NCBI GenBank assembly: GCA_037127255.1
Contig: JBANSL010000003.1
Location: 42,895,314-42,959,313 of the forward strand
Reading direction: 5' to 3'
DNA: 64,000 nucleotides
Source of the DNA: Persicaria tinctoria
Lineage: Eukaryota; Streptophyta; Magnoliopsida; Caryophyllales; Polygonaceae
Shown: positions 22,201 through 33,817 of the stretch, piece by piece
How positions within the stretch are numbered: position 1 is the stretch's first letter
Layout of the letters: each line of letters begins with the position of its first letter
Program-made: the position numbers and the translations under genes
The notes under the pieces: model-generated
Database searches by the model: none
The model's input: the letters and a program-made list of their open reading frames with translations, nothing else
Told to the model about the DNA's origin: nothing

Positions 22201-23037
22201 ATGAGAGTGAGGTCATTGTTCCTGGTCCTAAATGCATATAATATCCTAACTCACGCTAAATAAAATATTAGTATAGCAGACAAGTAGGAGCTAGCCGACC
22301 CACGGAGAAGACTGGTTCATTATTCTTATGACGATTTAAAGCAAAGAACAACAAAGTTATCGCCAATAAAGCAAACAAATAATCAAAATCAGCATTGGTT
22401 GCAAATTAAGTAATAATAATATGAGGAAAACGCTTCACCTACAATTCTTGCCAATGGTTGGGGTTCATGATCCTTGGAATGATTTCATTGTTATTCTCAA
22501 TCAGTGCAAAACAATTGACATCAATGGTTATTCCTACTTGGTTTTAATAGATCGATACCCTTCAAGGGCGTACCAATCACTTACATTCCATGAAATACAA
22601 CATAGAACAACATGACTTACCAAAGTACATGGCGAATTAGCAATACCAAATCTCAATGCAATTAGAATGTCAAAATGTTACAAATCTCTTAACCCTAATT
22701 TCATAGAAAGCAATATTTAACCAACGGTCATTATTCTGCACAGTCAATTGATGCTTGCAAGGGGTCAATTACATATTGCTTGCTACCATGGATTACCGAT
22801 CTCATGAAAAGGAATCCCTAGCAAAGATACATTTCCTGTCTAGATGATCAGTCATAGAAAGAACATGTTCAAATACTCAACAATAGAGAACAAGGATAAT
22901 GAAATAACTCATGAATAACAATATGAAATAAAATACTCACAATTCCACAAACCATGTCTTCGAATCACACGTGAAATTATGAGTTTAGCAACTCATAGGC
23001 AACAAGTATCTTTCTCCCAATGTTCCACAATACGTTC

Positions 23038-23074
<37 letters not shown>

Positions 23075-23510
23075 AAAAAAGGTTGAACACAAGTCTTATA
23101 TCCTAAAAGTGACGAATCAAAACCTTAGAGAATAAAATAATAATAAACTAATTAAAATAGATTCGGAGGAAATCGGGTTTGCTTAAGACTGCGTAATCGG
23201 CGAGCGCCGGATAAATAGTGGTGGGCACTGCTACTCTTGCTCCGCGATTCTTCTTTGTCTTTGACTTTGCATGTACTCTTAGATGATCTCTACGTACCCT
23301 ATTTTATTCTCCAAAACCAGTTCTTCTAGGTCTCTCAAGCCTCTCTTCAAGCTCGGATTGTAAAACTGTAGAATAAACAAAAAATAGCATAGATTCCGAA
23401 CTCGAATACTCAAATGCAAAAAAAATGTAAATTAGATATAACACATGAAATATAAACATTCTAATGAAACTAAAACTAGCTATAATGGCTATATAAAATA
23501 TGCATTATCA
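22200..23510 (-). mobile_element. 3' LTR of a second Athila-like element (copy J)
   Basis: The right end ...AAAATATGCATTATCA is followed by AATTCCCCCGCACTTAAGC, the polypurine motif in reverse. The sequence around 22800-23110 (GATCAGTCATAGA, GAGTTTAGCAACTCATAGG, then a CT tract) matches the LTR at 33040-33817 closely. The left boundary is an estimate from alignment to the LTR at 23685 (shared TAGTATAG...GACCCAC stretch). A diverged form of the GC motif (CGGCGAGCGCCGG) lies near 23197. Confidence 0.6.
23041..23073. repeat. (TC)n microsatellite in LTR J
   Basis: A pure TC run. It lies in the LTR immediately after GAGTTTAGCAACTCATAGG and a short spacer, matching the place of the run at 33297-33342 in LTR H. 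Confidence 0.95.
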
Positions 23511-23684
23511 AATTCCCCCGCACTTAAGCTCTTGTTTATCCTCAAGAAAATGAAGAATAGGTATAAATCAATGCACCCCTGGTGCGGGACGAACGTCGTT
23601 GGCACTTTCACCCCTTGCCAAATAGTAATAATATCCAAACTTAAACACACAACCAATAGATTAGGCAATGACAGAGGGGAAACC
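23511..23684 (-). mobile_element. Remnant internal region of element J
   Basis: Polypurine motif (minus strand) followed by about 170 bases of noncoding 3' internal sequence, ended by the insertion of the LTR at 23685. The rest of element J is not found in this window. Confidence 0.55.
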
Positions 23685-24940
23685 TGTCGTTGATCCGCCA
23701 AAGTAAACTCAAACCTATAACTAGTATAGTAATAAGTAAGAGGTCGATCCCACAGGGAAATTTATGATTCAAGTATGATTTTAATGCCGATTAAGTAACC
23801 AAAAGGGGGTTTTAGTGTGAAAGTTTTGAAGCAAAGTAACGAACGCAGAGTAAGTGAATTTGGTTTAGACAGATGAGAGAAGCAATTCCATCTACAATTT
23901 TCCACTTTATTGGATTGAAGCGATCCTTGTAACTTCTTCTCGTCCTATTATGTTTCCTATGAATGCCCTTGTCCCGACCTAATATAGTTACTAGTCCAAT
24001 CAGTCCTAGAAACCCTTATCAATCGAAGAGTCCCTAAAGAAGGATTTAACCCAATTGATAGCTTTAAGTTCAGAGATTAGCCAAGGTATTTGCAGTCCCT
24101 AAAGAAGGATTTAACAACACATTCAACTTCCTACTCATTCAATTAGTTCAATCAGCCCTAAAGGAACAAGTTTGCCACTAAGGTTAAGGTTCACAATCAG
24201 GAATCTACAAAACCTTAGCGATTGAATTGATCTAACGAGTTGGCCAGACAAGATAGAACAAATCAATAATTAATTAAGCACAAAGAAGTTGAAGCATTCA
24301 CAAATAGGAAACAAGGAGCGAGAATTAAAAACTCACAATCAATCAGAATAAAGCTTCAAATTGCAGGCAGAATAGATGAGTTTAGTTCCTCATGGAAGAC
24401 ATAGGTCAAAATCTCTAAAAAGTCTAATGGTTCAAAGAATAGAATGAAAGGTAATCCAAAATAACATAAAAGTGGCCTAATAAAACATCCAAGTCGGCCT
24501 CAAAACAACATAGAAAAAACTAGGGTTTTTTCCTCTAAAGCGTCGCGCGCTGACTGTCGGTGCGGCGGCCGCCGCAAGGTTGCGGCGCCCGCCGCAAGTG
24601 CTTTCTTCACAACCCGTTGCGGCGGGCTTTGCTGCGGTCGCGGCACCTTTGCGGCGCCCGCCGCACAGTGTATTGCCGTAGCTTGTGGCTTCCATTGCGG
24701 CTTCTCCTCTTGTCTTGCTTCTTTCTTCCTTGTTCCTTCCCATGTATCTTGTGTTCCTCTTCGAGATATTGCATCTCCCAAATGTGGTCCGATTCAATCT
24801 GCGAGATAAACACAAAATAGCGCAGAATCCGAACTTTTCTAAAATAAACACAAGATGCAATTTAACAACAAAGTATGAAAGAAATGCAACCTAACTAAAC
24901 TAAATATGTCTATAATGCCTATCTAAAATATGCATTATCA
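23685..24940 (-). mobile_element. 3' LTR of the autonomous Athila-like element I
   Basis: The right end ...AAATATGCATTATCA adjoins AATTCCCCCACACTTAACC, the reverse of the polypurine tract. The left end is TGTCGTTGATCCGCC (or TGATCCGCC at 23691). It contains the segment TCCCTAAAGAAGGATTTAAC and neighbours that match, in reverse, the plus-strand LTR at 37650-38866. At 24557-24670 four or more GC blocks with core GCGGCGSSCGCCGC occur. About 1.25 kb. Confidence 0.8.
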
Positions 24941-26319
24941 AATTCCCCCACACTTAACCTTTGCTTGTCCTCAAGCAATGATAGAATGAACATGAATCAA
25001 TGCATCCCACAGGAAATCCCTTCAAGTTTCAACATTACCAAAAAGCAACATCATAGCAGGTGAAAACATAAACCAAGCAAATAAACGTCATAGCATGTAT
25101 TCCAGTGATTAAAGCTTAGAAGTAGACATCATCCAACCTCACCAGAAATATGTGTTTCACTCATGTGTTTAGGCTTTTAAGTACAACTCTCAACTCAAAC
25201 CAATCATGCACCAAGCTCATAGACATTGACCACCATATCACCAATTCTCTACCGAAATGTCATTACTTGCGGGACACAATAAGGAAAATAAAATGCAACA
25301 CTTTTTTTTTCTTTTTCTTTGGTTTTCTTTTCTCTTTTTTTTTCTTTTTCTTGTCTTGGTGCTTTCCTTACGCGAAGCGCAAACATGGGTGTCATGAATG
25401 GCCCCGGTCTATCAACACCTCAACCTACTAATATGAAGTCCATTTGAACATCTTTTGACGCAAGTTGCAAACATGGGTGTCATGAATGAACCTGGTTACT
25501 CAATGGTCAAGCTTTCTTTCCTAGTGGATAGTTTTCAACACCTTTTTGCGCGAATCATACCCATGGGTGTCATGCGTAGACCCGGTTACTCAGTGCATCA
25601 ACCATTGCCACCTTATTCACTAAATATGCATAAAAATAAAAAAAGACTCAAAATATAAACATAAACTCCGCAAGCAACAAACATGTGCATCGGTCTTCAA
25701 AAATAGATACTGCAGTCAATGCCAAGAGGTAGCAGCATTAGGTGAGTAATTCACACAATTGAGCAAAAGAATTCAAATAAGGCCAAACATCCTCACAGGG
25801 TCATGTTTTTAGGACTTCAATCATACTTTAGCTTAATCATACATGCTCAATTACATTTGCTAGCTCATGTTCCACAAAAATCAAATATAGAAATAATAAT
25901 CAAAACATCCAGAACTCCATGAGATTTTTATGAATCATGCTTGAAATTTAAAATAGAGGACAAACTAAGCAAGATGGGTATTTGAATAACACATATATAT
26001 GCAATGCATGCTCTATTTTTGATATTTTCGAAATTAAATTTTTTTTTTTTAAATTCGAAAAATGCAGGAAAATAAATAACATAAAATTTTGAAAATGCAG
26101 AAAAATAAATTAACTAAACTTACCAGAATTAAAATAACTAACTATTACAGAATTAAACATGTGCATAAACTTAAACATGTCCTAAAAATTAATAGAGATA
26201 ACATAAAATACATATAAATCTCCTCCCCCACACTAAAAAATTTCAGTGTCCTCGCTGAAACAGTACAGACAACCAAAATAAACATAAAAGTTCAGAGTGA
26301 AGGAGGGTAGGACTAACCA
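24941..26319 (-). mobile_element. Noncoding 3' internal region of element I, with ~80-bp repeats
   Basis: Between the ATHILA ORF-1-like gene and the 3' LTR. It carries the polypurine motif at 24941-24985 and three diverged copies of a block (CGCAAACATGGGTGTCATGA ... CGGTTACTCA) at 25370-25610. Two T/C-rich runs (25305-25350, 26040) are present. No credible ORF. Confidence 0.7.
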
Positions 26320-27592
26320 TCACTGATGCGGAGGCTGGTAGGGCGGCGACTGGTATGGCGGAATGTGAGGGTACTGCTGGCGGAAGTAGTACTGCTGCTC
26401 TCTCCGCATCTCCTCTAACTGGTAGGTCATCTCACTCCGCAGTGCCCTCGTCTCACTCCGCATTGCCTCCACGTTGGACTCCGACTCCCTCACAGTGCGA
26501 CCGATGTCGCTGAGGGTGAACTCAATTGCATCCTGGCGTAAGGACAGACGATGGAACTCATTGGCCAGCCGAGAAGCGATGTCCCGCAGAAGATCCAGCC
26601 GCCTGCTGTGCATCCCCCATATGATAATCTGTCTGTGCAGTGGCATCATCCTCATACTCGTCCTCATCATCCTCATCATCCTCCTCCCCCACCACATTCT
26701 GAGCAGGTTGTATGTAGAGGGAATCGTTAGTAGGCCCGTAAGGTAAGGCCATAGGCAGGGTCAGGCGGTGGTCTCCATTCTGCCCCGCCTTCCAAATGTA
26801 ACCTGGCCCATCATGTACCTCAATCAAATATGCCCTCCTCAGCTGATCAATCGTATAAGTGTACCCACCAGACATGGGTACACCGCACTGGTCAGGCTGC
26901 AGAATGTGGTGGGCTATCAGGCCGATCATTCCCCCTAAGCCAATTCGCCCCTTCCTCTTCTTCGTGCGGATCTTGAGGCAGCTGTCTAGAAAAATCTCAA
27001 CCCAGTCCGGTGTACCATGGGACTGGGGAGCCAGGCTCCATAGCCAAGACAGATCGCCTGCAGGCACCTTGTTCACGTCGCCCTGACCGCTGAAAGACAT
27101 GGCCAGGACCTTGTGAACAAGTCGTAAGCATGGATGGACAAATTTGTAGTTATATTCGCCCTGATGTCCATCGAATCCGGTGCCAGTAGCTGCCTGCCAA
27201 AAGTCATAGCGTTGTTGCTCTGAAGATAGGGACTGCCAATCTGGGGAGGGGGCTCGAGTGATCCCAAAGGCACGTCTCAGCTGGTCGTGTGTGCAAGTAT
27301 GACTTTGGTCCAACAAGTTGAACCGAACCCTAGAGGCGTCCACACGCTCAAAGGTAATCAGAAACTCTGCCGCGAGCTCTGGGTATGTGGGGGCGTTGCG
27401 CTCTATGAATCCCCCTAGCCCGCAATGAGTAAGCATTCGACTAGTGACATCTAGCATACCCAGTGTCTGAAGGGTGGAAACGTCAAAGAACTTTGTTTGT
27501 ATGAACCGCTTGAGATCGAAGCTCTCGAAAGCCTTCTTCTGTTCCTTAGAGACGTTCCTCAACCGGCGCACCATTGTGATCAAATCTAGCAT
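26320..27592 (-). pseudogene. ATHILA ORF-1-type protein of element I (frameshifted)
   Basis: The frame 27592-26558 (344 codons) has the pattern of the Athila ORF-1 family: RFIQTKFFDVSTLQTLGMLD, YPELAAEFLITF, RRAFG, PDWVEIFLDSCLKIR and a polar acidic stretch (EEDDEDDEDEYEDD). The C-terminal coiled-coil part (LRDIASRLANEFHRLSLRQ ... EMRREQQYYFRQQYP) is in another frame (26697-26320), so a frameshift lies near 26,590-26,690. In Athila elements this gene follows pol, in the position of an envelope gene. Its biochemical role is not established. No membrane segment is visible. Confidence 0.75.
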
Positions 27593-28709
27593 TCAATAAC
27601 AAATTGTCAATACAACTCAAATCAAACAACAAAACACCGAACACAAACATTCTTCAAGTAACTCATGAACCTCAAATAAAAACCCCAACACAAATATCTT
27701 TCAATTAAACTTACCCAAAAAGCCAAATCCTTCAATTATCCACCCAAACTCAAGAATGCTTAACAAATATCAATAATCACACCCCAAATTTACTCAATTT
27801 ACCACTTTCAAACCAAAAATCCAACTTCAAACCTTAACCCAAAAATCAGCTCTATATATATATACCAAATCAGCCCCCTTAAAGAACAACAACACAAATA
27901 TCCCACTCAAATTCCAACCTTCAATCAATGAATACGCAACTCAATATCAAATCTCTACCTAGTTCTCAATATAGCAAATAAAATCTGAAATTGAAAGAGA
28001 ATAGGGGAGAAATCATACCAGGGGAGTTGTAAAAGAGGGGTTGAAATTGAGAGTATATCAAATTAGGGGCTGATTGTTGGTAGTTCTCGTGCACAGGAGC
28101 GGCGGACACAGCGGCGGCGGGCGCAGCTACAGTAGCGGCGGGCGCAGCTCTGCAGATCCGGCGATGGCAGATGGGGCTGACGGCTTGGATCCGGCTTGTA
28201 GGAGATGGATTAGGGGGGAAAGAGAGAGGGTGGGTGCTAGATCCGGCGATGGGGGAGAGAAAGAGAGGGCTTGGGAGTGGTTATGGTGAGTTGGAGGTTG
28301 AAGAAGAAGGTGAGAGAGGTAGGGTTTGGCTTAGGAGATCTCGTGACATATGTTATGTAATTTAATTAAATTTTTTTTTTATTATTATTTTTTTATTTTT
28401 TATTTTTATTGATGGTCACGGGCTGGTTGCGGCGGGCGCAGCTGGAAATTCGTCTCTGGCGGCGGGCACCGCAGGGGCCTGCGGCGGCCGCCGCAAGTGG
28501 GGTAGCCTGTACGCGGTTCATTTTATTTTTATTTTATTTTTATTTTTATTTTTTTATTTAACTACCTATGTTAACTACTCCTAAAATAGTTACTAATGAA
28601 AACTACTTAAGAAATAGTCAGGATGAGAAAGAAAAACTTACCTCGGGTTGCCTCCCGAGCAGCGCCTTTGTTTCAAGTCGTTGGCTCGACATAATGGCCC
28701 ATGAGTGGC
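27593..28709 (-). mobile_element. Spacer between pol and ORF-1 of element I
   Basis: No convincing ORF. GC blocks with core GCGGCGGGCGCAGC/GCGGCGGGCACCGC occur at 28090-28150 and 28420-28500, and A/T homopolymer-rich DNA at 28360-28400 and 28520-28560. The CTTACCTCGGGTTGCCTCCC stretch near 28640 recurs near 37440 in element II. On the minus strand it could hold a splice acceptor for the ORF-1 message (inference). Confidence 0.6.
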
Positions 28710-31700
28710 CTAGTTGGTTGGTTCAGCAAGCACCAACTCCTCTTCTTCGTTCAACGGAATGTTCTCAAGATATGGTTTAACTCTATGACCGTTGACCTTA
28801 AAGAGCTCATGAGACTTAGGGTCATAGAGCTCAATTGCTCCATGAGGGAATATCTTTGAGATGGTGTATGGTCCTTCCCACCTTGATCTAAGCTTTCCTG
28901 GGAAGAGTTTTAGACGGGATTGGTATAGGAGAACCTTGTCTCCCACATTGAGTTCCTTCCGCAGGATATGTTTGTCATGCCAAGCTCTTGTCTTCTCCTT
29001 ATAGATCATTGCATTATCATAGGCATCCAGACGTAATTCCTCCAGCTCCTGCAATTGCAGTTTCCTGAATTCTCCCACTTCATTCATTGCCATATTGCAG
29101 TTCTTGACAGCCTAGTATGCCCTATGCTGAAGTTCCACTGGAAGATGACAAGCCTTACCAAACACAATTCGATAGGGAGACATACCAATGGGAGTCTTAT
29201 AGGCCGTTCGATAGGCCCAAAGAGCATCATTCAGCCTTAGACTCCAATCTTTCCTATTAGGAGCCACTGTTTTCTCCAGAATGCTCTTAATCTCCCTATT
29301 CGATACCTCTGCCTGACCATTGGTCTGCGGGTGATAAGCAGTGGATACTATATGTGTGAAATGATACCTTTTTAGCAGAGCAGTGATGGTCCTGTTGCAA
29401 AAATGTGTCCCCCTGTCGCTTACTAGAGCTTTAGGTACCCCAAATCTTGCGAATATTGTGTCTTTTAGGAATTCTGCAACTACCTTAGAATCATCAGTTC
29501 TGGTGGCCTTTGCCTCCACCCACTTGGAGACATAGTCCACCGCAAGCAAAATATAGATATTCCCAAAAGAACTAGGAAAGGGACCCATAAAATCAATACC
29601 CCAAACATCAAAAATTTCACAGAATATAATCTTAGTTTGTGGCATTTCATTTCTAGCTGATATGTTCCCAATCTTTTGGCATCTATCGCAAGATTTACAA
29701 AAAGCATTAGCATCTCTAAATAAGTGAGGCCAAAAGAAACCTGCTTCTAACACTTTCCTAGCAGTCTTTTGAGGACCAAAGTGGCCTCCACATTCATGAG
29801 CATGACAAAAAGTAAGGACATATTGTACCTCATTCTCCGGCAGACACCTCCTAATTACCTGATCAGCACAATGTTTCCAAAGGTAGGGGTCGTCCCAAAC
29901 GTAGAAGCGAGAGTCATGTCGAATCTTGTCCTTCTAAGCTTTTGTAAAGTTTGGTGGAAATTCTCCCGTGACCAAGAAATTCACCATATTGGCAAACCAA
30001 GGTCGAGGAGTATGGACACCCATCAAAAGTTCAGGAATATTGGAACTTACTTCGTCGGATGGGAGGGAAAGAAGCTGAACGGGGGCTGGAACATCGTGCG
30101 GCGGGCGCAGCACAAGTGCGGCGGGCGCGGCAAATGTGGCTTGCGGCGGGCGCAGCGAGCTTGCGGCGGGCGCCGCTTCCTCCGTTTCCGTCTTTTCCTT
30201 CAGCTTTGCAGAGAGGTTGTGAGTGATATAGAATAGTGTATCGTCAGGGAACTCACCGTGAATAGGTCTTTGATCTTCCGGCTTGTCCTCTCCTTGGACA
30301 AGTCTGCTGAGGTGATCCGCTACTAAGTTTTCTGCACCTTTCTTATCTTTGATTTCAATGTCAAATTCACTTAAAAGTAAAATCCAACGAATCAATCTTG
30401 GTTTCGCCTCTTTCTTAGTTAATAAATAGCGAAGAGCAGCGTGATCAGTGAAGACAATTACCTTAGCTCCTAGGAGATAGGAGCGAAATTTCTCCAGTGC
30501 AAAGACCACAGCGAGAAGCTCTTTCTCAGTGGTTGAGTAGTTCCTTTGCGCTCCATTCAGAGTCATGGAGGCATAGTAGATGACATGCGAGCTTCTTCCT
30601 TCCTTTTGTCCCAAAATAGCCCCCACAACATAATCGCTAGCATCGCACATAATCTCAAAAGGTTGCGACCATATGGGTGCTTGGATTATAGGAGCAGTAG
30701 TTAGGCGACCTTTAAGCTCATCAAAGGATGCTCTACACCTGTCATCAAACTCAAAAGCTACTTCCTTTTTCAATAAATCACAAAGAGGTGCAGAAATCTT
30801 AGAAAAATCCTTAATAAACCTGCGATAGAACCCTGCATGGCCTAAAAAGGAGCAAATCTCACGCACATTGGTGGGGTAAGGTAGAGACTGAATAACATCA
30901 ATCTTAGCCTTGTCTACCTCAAGACCCCTGCTAGACACAATATGACCCAACACAATGCCTTGCTCAACCATAAAATGAAACTTTTCAGAATTTAGGACTA
31001 AATTGGTGTCTACACACCGCTTAAGCACAAGTGACAAATGATGCAAGCAAGTATCGAAATCATCTCCATGCACAGTGAAGTCATCCATAAATACTTCAAT
31101 AAATCGCTCCACATACTCAGAAAATATGCTCACCATACACCGTTGGAAAGTCCCAGGTGCGTTACATAGCCCAAAAGGCATTCTGCGATATGCAAAAGTG
31201 CCAAAGGGGCATGTAAAAGTCGTTTTTTCTTGGTCCTCCGGTGCTATGGGTACCTGAAAATATCCTAAGTAGCCATCTAAAAAACAATAAAAGGAGCGGC
31301 CGACAAGGCGCTCAAGCATCTGATCAATAAAGGGAAGGGGGAAATGGTCCTTGCGAGTAACTGCATTCAATTTTCTATAATCAATACAGACTCTCCATCC
31401 AGTTTGAACCCTGCTAGGGACCAATTCACCATCCTGATTTTCAACAACAGTAATACCTCCCTTCTTAGGGACAACCTGAGTAGGACTCACCCATTTGCTA
31501 TCAGATATGGGAAAAATCATACCTGCCTGAAGGAGCTTCAGCACCTCCTTCTTTACCACTTCCATCATTGGTGGGTTGAGTCGTCGCTGAGGTTGTCTAG
31601 ATGGCTTGGCATCATCCTCTAATAGTATCCTATGCATGCAGAGGGTAGAACTGATGCCCTTAATGTCTGCTATCGTCCATCCTAGCGCCTCCTTGTTCTC

Positions 31701-32984
31701 CTTTAGAACATTCACCAATCGCTCCTCCTGTCCAAATGTCAATTTGTTAGAAATAATGATAGGCAGAGTATCATTTTCACCAAGAAAAGCATATTTAAGG
31801 TGATTAGGGAGTTGTTTCAATTCAACATCAGGCGCTTGGATAATAGATGGAAGAAGCTTTTCAGTAGGCATGGTCAGCTCGATGCGGTCTCCCTTCGGTG
31901 GCACATACGTGGGAGATCGATGGTCTAAAGCTACTATAGCCTCCTGCAAGTCAGATGACAATACATAATCTCTAGCAATTTCATCTATAGGAGCCTGTAA
32001 AGCAACTTCCATCTCATCAACACACTCCAAATCAAAACAATCTTGTGCCATAGTATCAATAACATCCATAAAGCACAGAGAAGGATCATCAGATGGGAAT
32101 TTCATGGAATCATAAATATTATATTCAACTCTTTGACCATCAAATTCCATAGTAAGAGATCCTGAATAGACATCTATCTTGGTCCTAGCAGTTTTCAAGA
32201 AAGGTCTGCCCAACAGAATAGGGCCTTCATTGTTACCAGGACCCATGTCAATCACAAAGAAATCACCAGTGAATATCAAATTGTCAACCATAACCAAGAC
32301 ATCTTCAACAATCCCTTTCGGGTAGATAGTAGATCGATCAGCAAGTTGAATTACTACCCAAGTGTCATTCAGAGGTCCAAACCCCAAAGCATGATAAACA
32401 CTAGAAGGCAAAACATTAATAGATGCTCCTAAATCTAACATGGCTTTGTCAAATTTAGTATCACCTATCACACATGGAATAGCAAACATACCAGGATCAC
32501 TACACTTTTCAGGCATACGCTTTTGAAATACAACAGTGACATGTTCGCTTACCTTCACCTTTTGCTTACCTTTTAGCTTCTGGTTCCGCTTGATAGTGCA
32601 AAGTTCCTTCAAAAATTTAGCATATCTAGGAATGCTTTTGATCAAATTAAGCAAAGGAATATTTACCTCACACTTACTGAATGTCTCGAAGATTTCCTTG
32701 TCATTCTCATATCTTCTTGTATCCTTCAAAGCTTCCGGGAAAGGCGGAATGGGCTTTGGAGTCTCCATAGGTAAGGGAGAAGAAGGAGTAGAAGAAGAAG
32801 AAGAAGAAGAGGGAGGAGAAAGAGGGAGAGAGGAGGAAAGAGGTAAGGGAGAAAACTCACCAGGAGAAGATTCGACGGCGGGAGTGCTTGCGGCGGGCGC
32901 CGCATATGTGCTGCGGGCGCCGCTTCCCCCCTGGGTATCACCTGCGGCGGGCGCCGCGTGGAATCCATCTCTGGCGGCGGGCAC
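28710..32984 (-). pseudogene. Athila-like Ty3/gypsy pol polyprotein (protease, RT, RNase H, integrase), two in-frame stops
   Basis: One frame runs from ATG 32984 to 28710, broken only by TAG at 29934-29936 and 29112-29114. Protease: MLDLGASINVLPSS near residue 185, the Athila-type active site with Leu-Gly in place of Ser/Thr-Gly. RT: CIDYRKLN (~535) to VFMDDF (catalytic FMDD at ~632). RNase H: CDAS (781), TEKELLAV (820), FTDHA (847). Integrase after the first stop: [38 protein letters not shown]. Two Ala/Pro-rich stretches (residues ~9-35 and ~936-968) are the translated GC palindromes. The gag portion and 5' LTR are missing: sequence upstream of ~33.03 kb belongs to another LTR. The enzymes would copy and integrate the element if the stops were absent. 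Confidence 0.9.
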
Positions 32985-33039
32985 CGCAGGGGTTCTGCGG
33001 CGGGCGCCGCGTGAATATCCTCAACGTAGATCAATTGAA

Positions 33040-33292
33040 ATCATCCACTACAAAAACAAAGAAACATCACTAACATCAATACCTTTGTTTGCTATCAAGA
33101 AAACACCAACGAATTCATAGCTAAGATGCAATTCCTAACATGTTGATCAGTCATAGAACAGAACACAAATATAATTTAAGCACAAGATGATAACTAAGAA
33201 CATGAATAATCAAATATAATCAAATCATCACAATCCAAACAACCATGTCTTTGAATCACAAGCGAAACTACGAGTTTAGCAACTCATAGGCC

Positions 33293-33343
<51 letters not shown>

Positions 33344-33817
33344 ATTGTGTTCATAGTCTCACAATAATCAACCACCACTCAAGAACAAAATTGAAAACAA
33401 CCTAAATAAGTCTCCCAAAGGTCGGCAAAACCCTAGTAGGAAATATAATAAAATAATGTCTTCGGATCCAAAACCTCGTTTTCGGAAAATTGGGCCACGG
33501 CGGGCGCCGTGCAAGGGGCGGCGGGCGCCGTCTCTATAGTGTCCAATGTTCCTCAATTGTCTTCAATAGATCCCAATGTCATTCCTGCTTGCTTCTCTCA
33601 AGCTCCTCCTTATCCTCTATATGCTTCGAAAACATGCTTCTTAAGCTCTTTCCAAAGTCCATCCAAGGTCGGAATGTAATTCTGCAGAATAAACACTCAA
33701 AATGCATAGATTCCGAACTCGAATACTTCACAAGTAATAAATGGAACTAGACTCAAACAATAGGAAAACCACTATCTAATTATAATAAGAAACACCTATA
33801 AGAAATATGCATTATCA
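33040..33817 (-). mobile_element. 3' LTR of Athila-like element II (copy H), left part missing
   Basis: The right end ...AAATATGCATTATCA precedes AATCTCT, a C-run and ACTTAACTCTTGCTTGTCC, the polypurine motif in reverse. From ~33085 it aligns with LTR J (GATCAGTCATAGA, GAGTTTAGCAACTCATAGG, CT run). Two GC blocks (ACGGCGGGCGCCGT at ~33496; GGCGGCGGGCGCCGTC at ~33517) are present. The left part is lost at the junction with element I, between about 33,020 and 33,085. Confidence 0.7.
33297..33342. repeat. (CT)n microsatellite in LTR H
   Basis: About 23 CT units at the place corresponding to the tract in LTR J. On the transcribed (minus) strand it is (GA)n. Confidence 0.95.

Noticed and set aside
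28074..28365. Gly/Arg-rich plus-strand frames
   Set aside because: Produced by GC palindromes in the element I spacer; no family features.
32536..33120. 194-codon plus-strand frame
   Set aside because: Antisense shadow of pol and its repeats; Glu-rich run is the complement of the Ser-rich part of pol.
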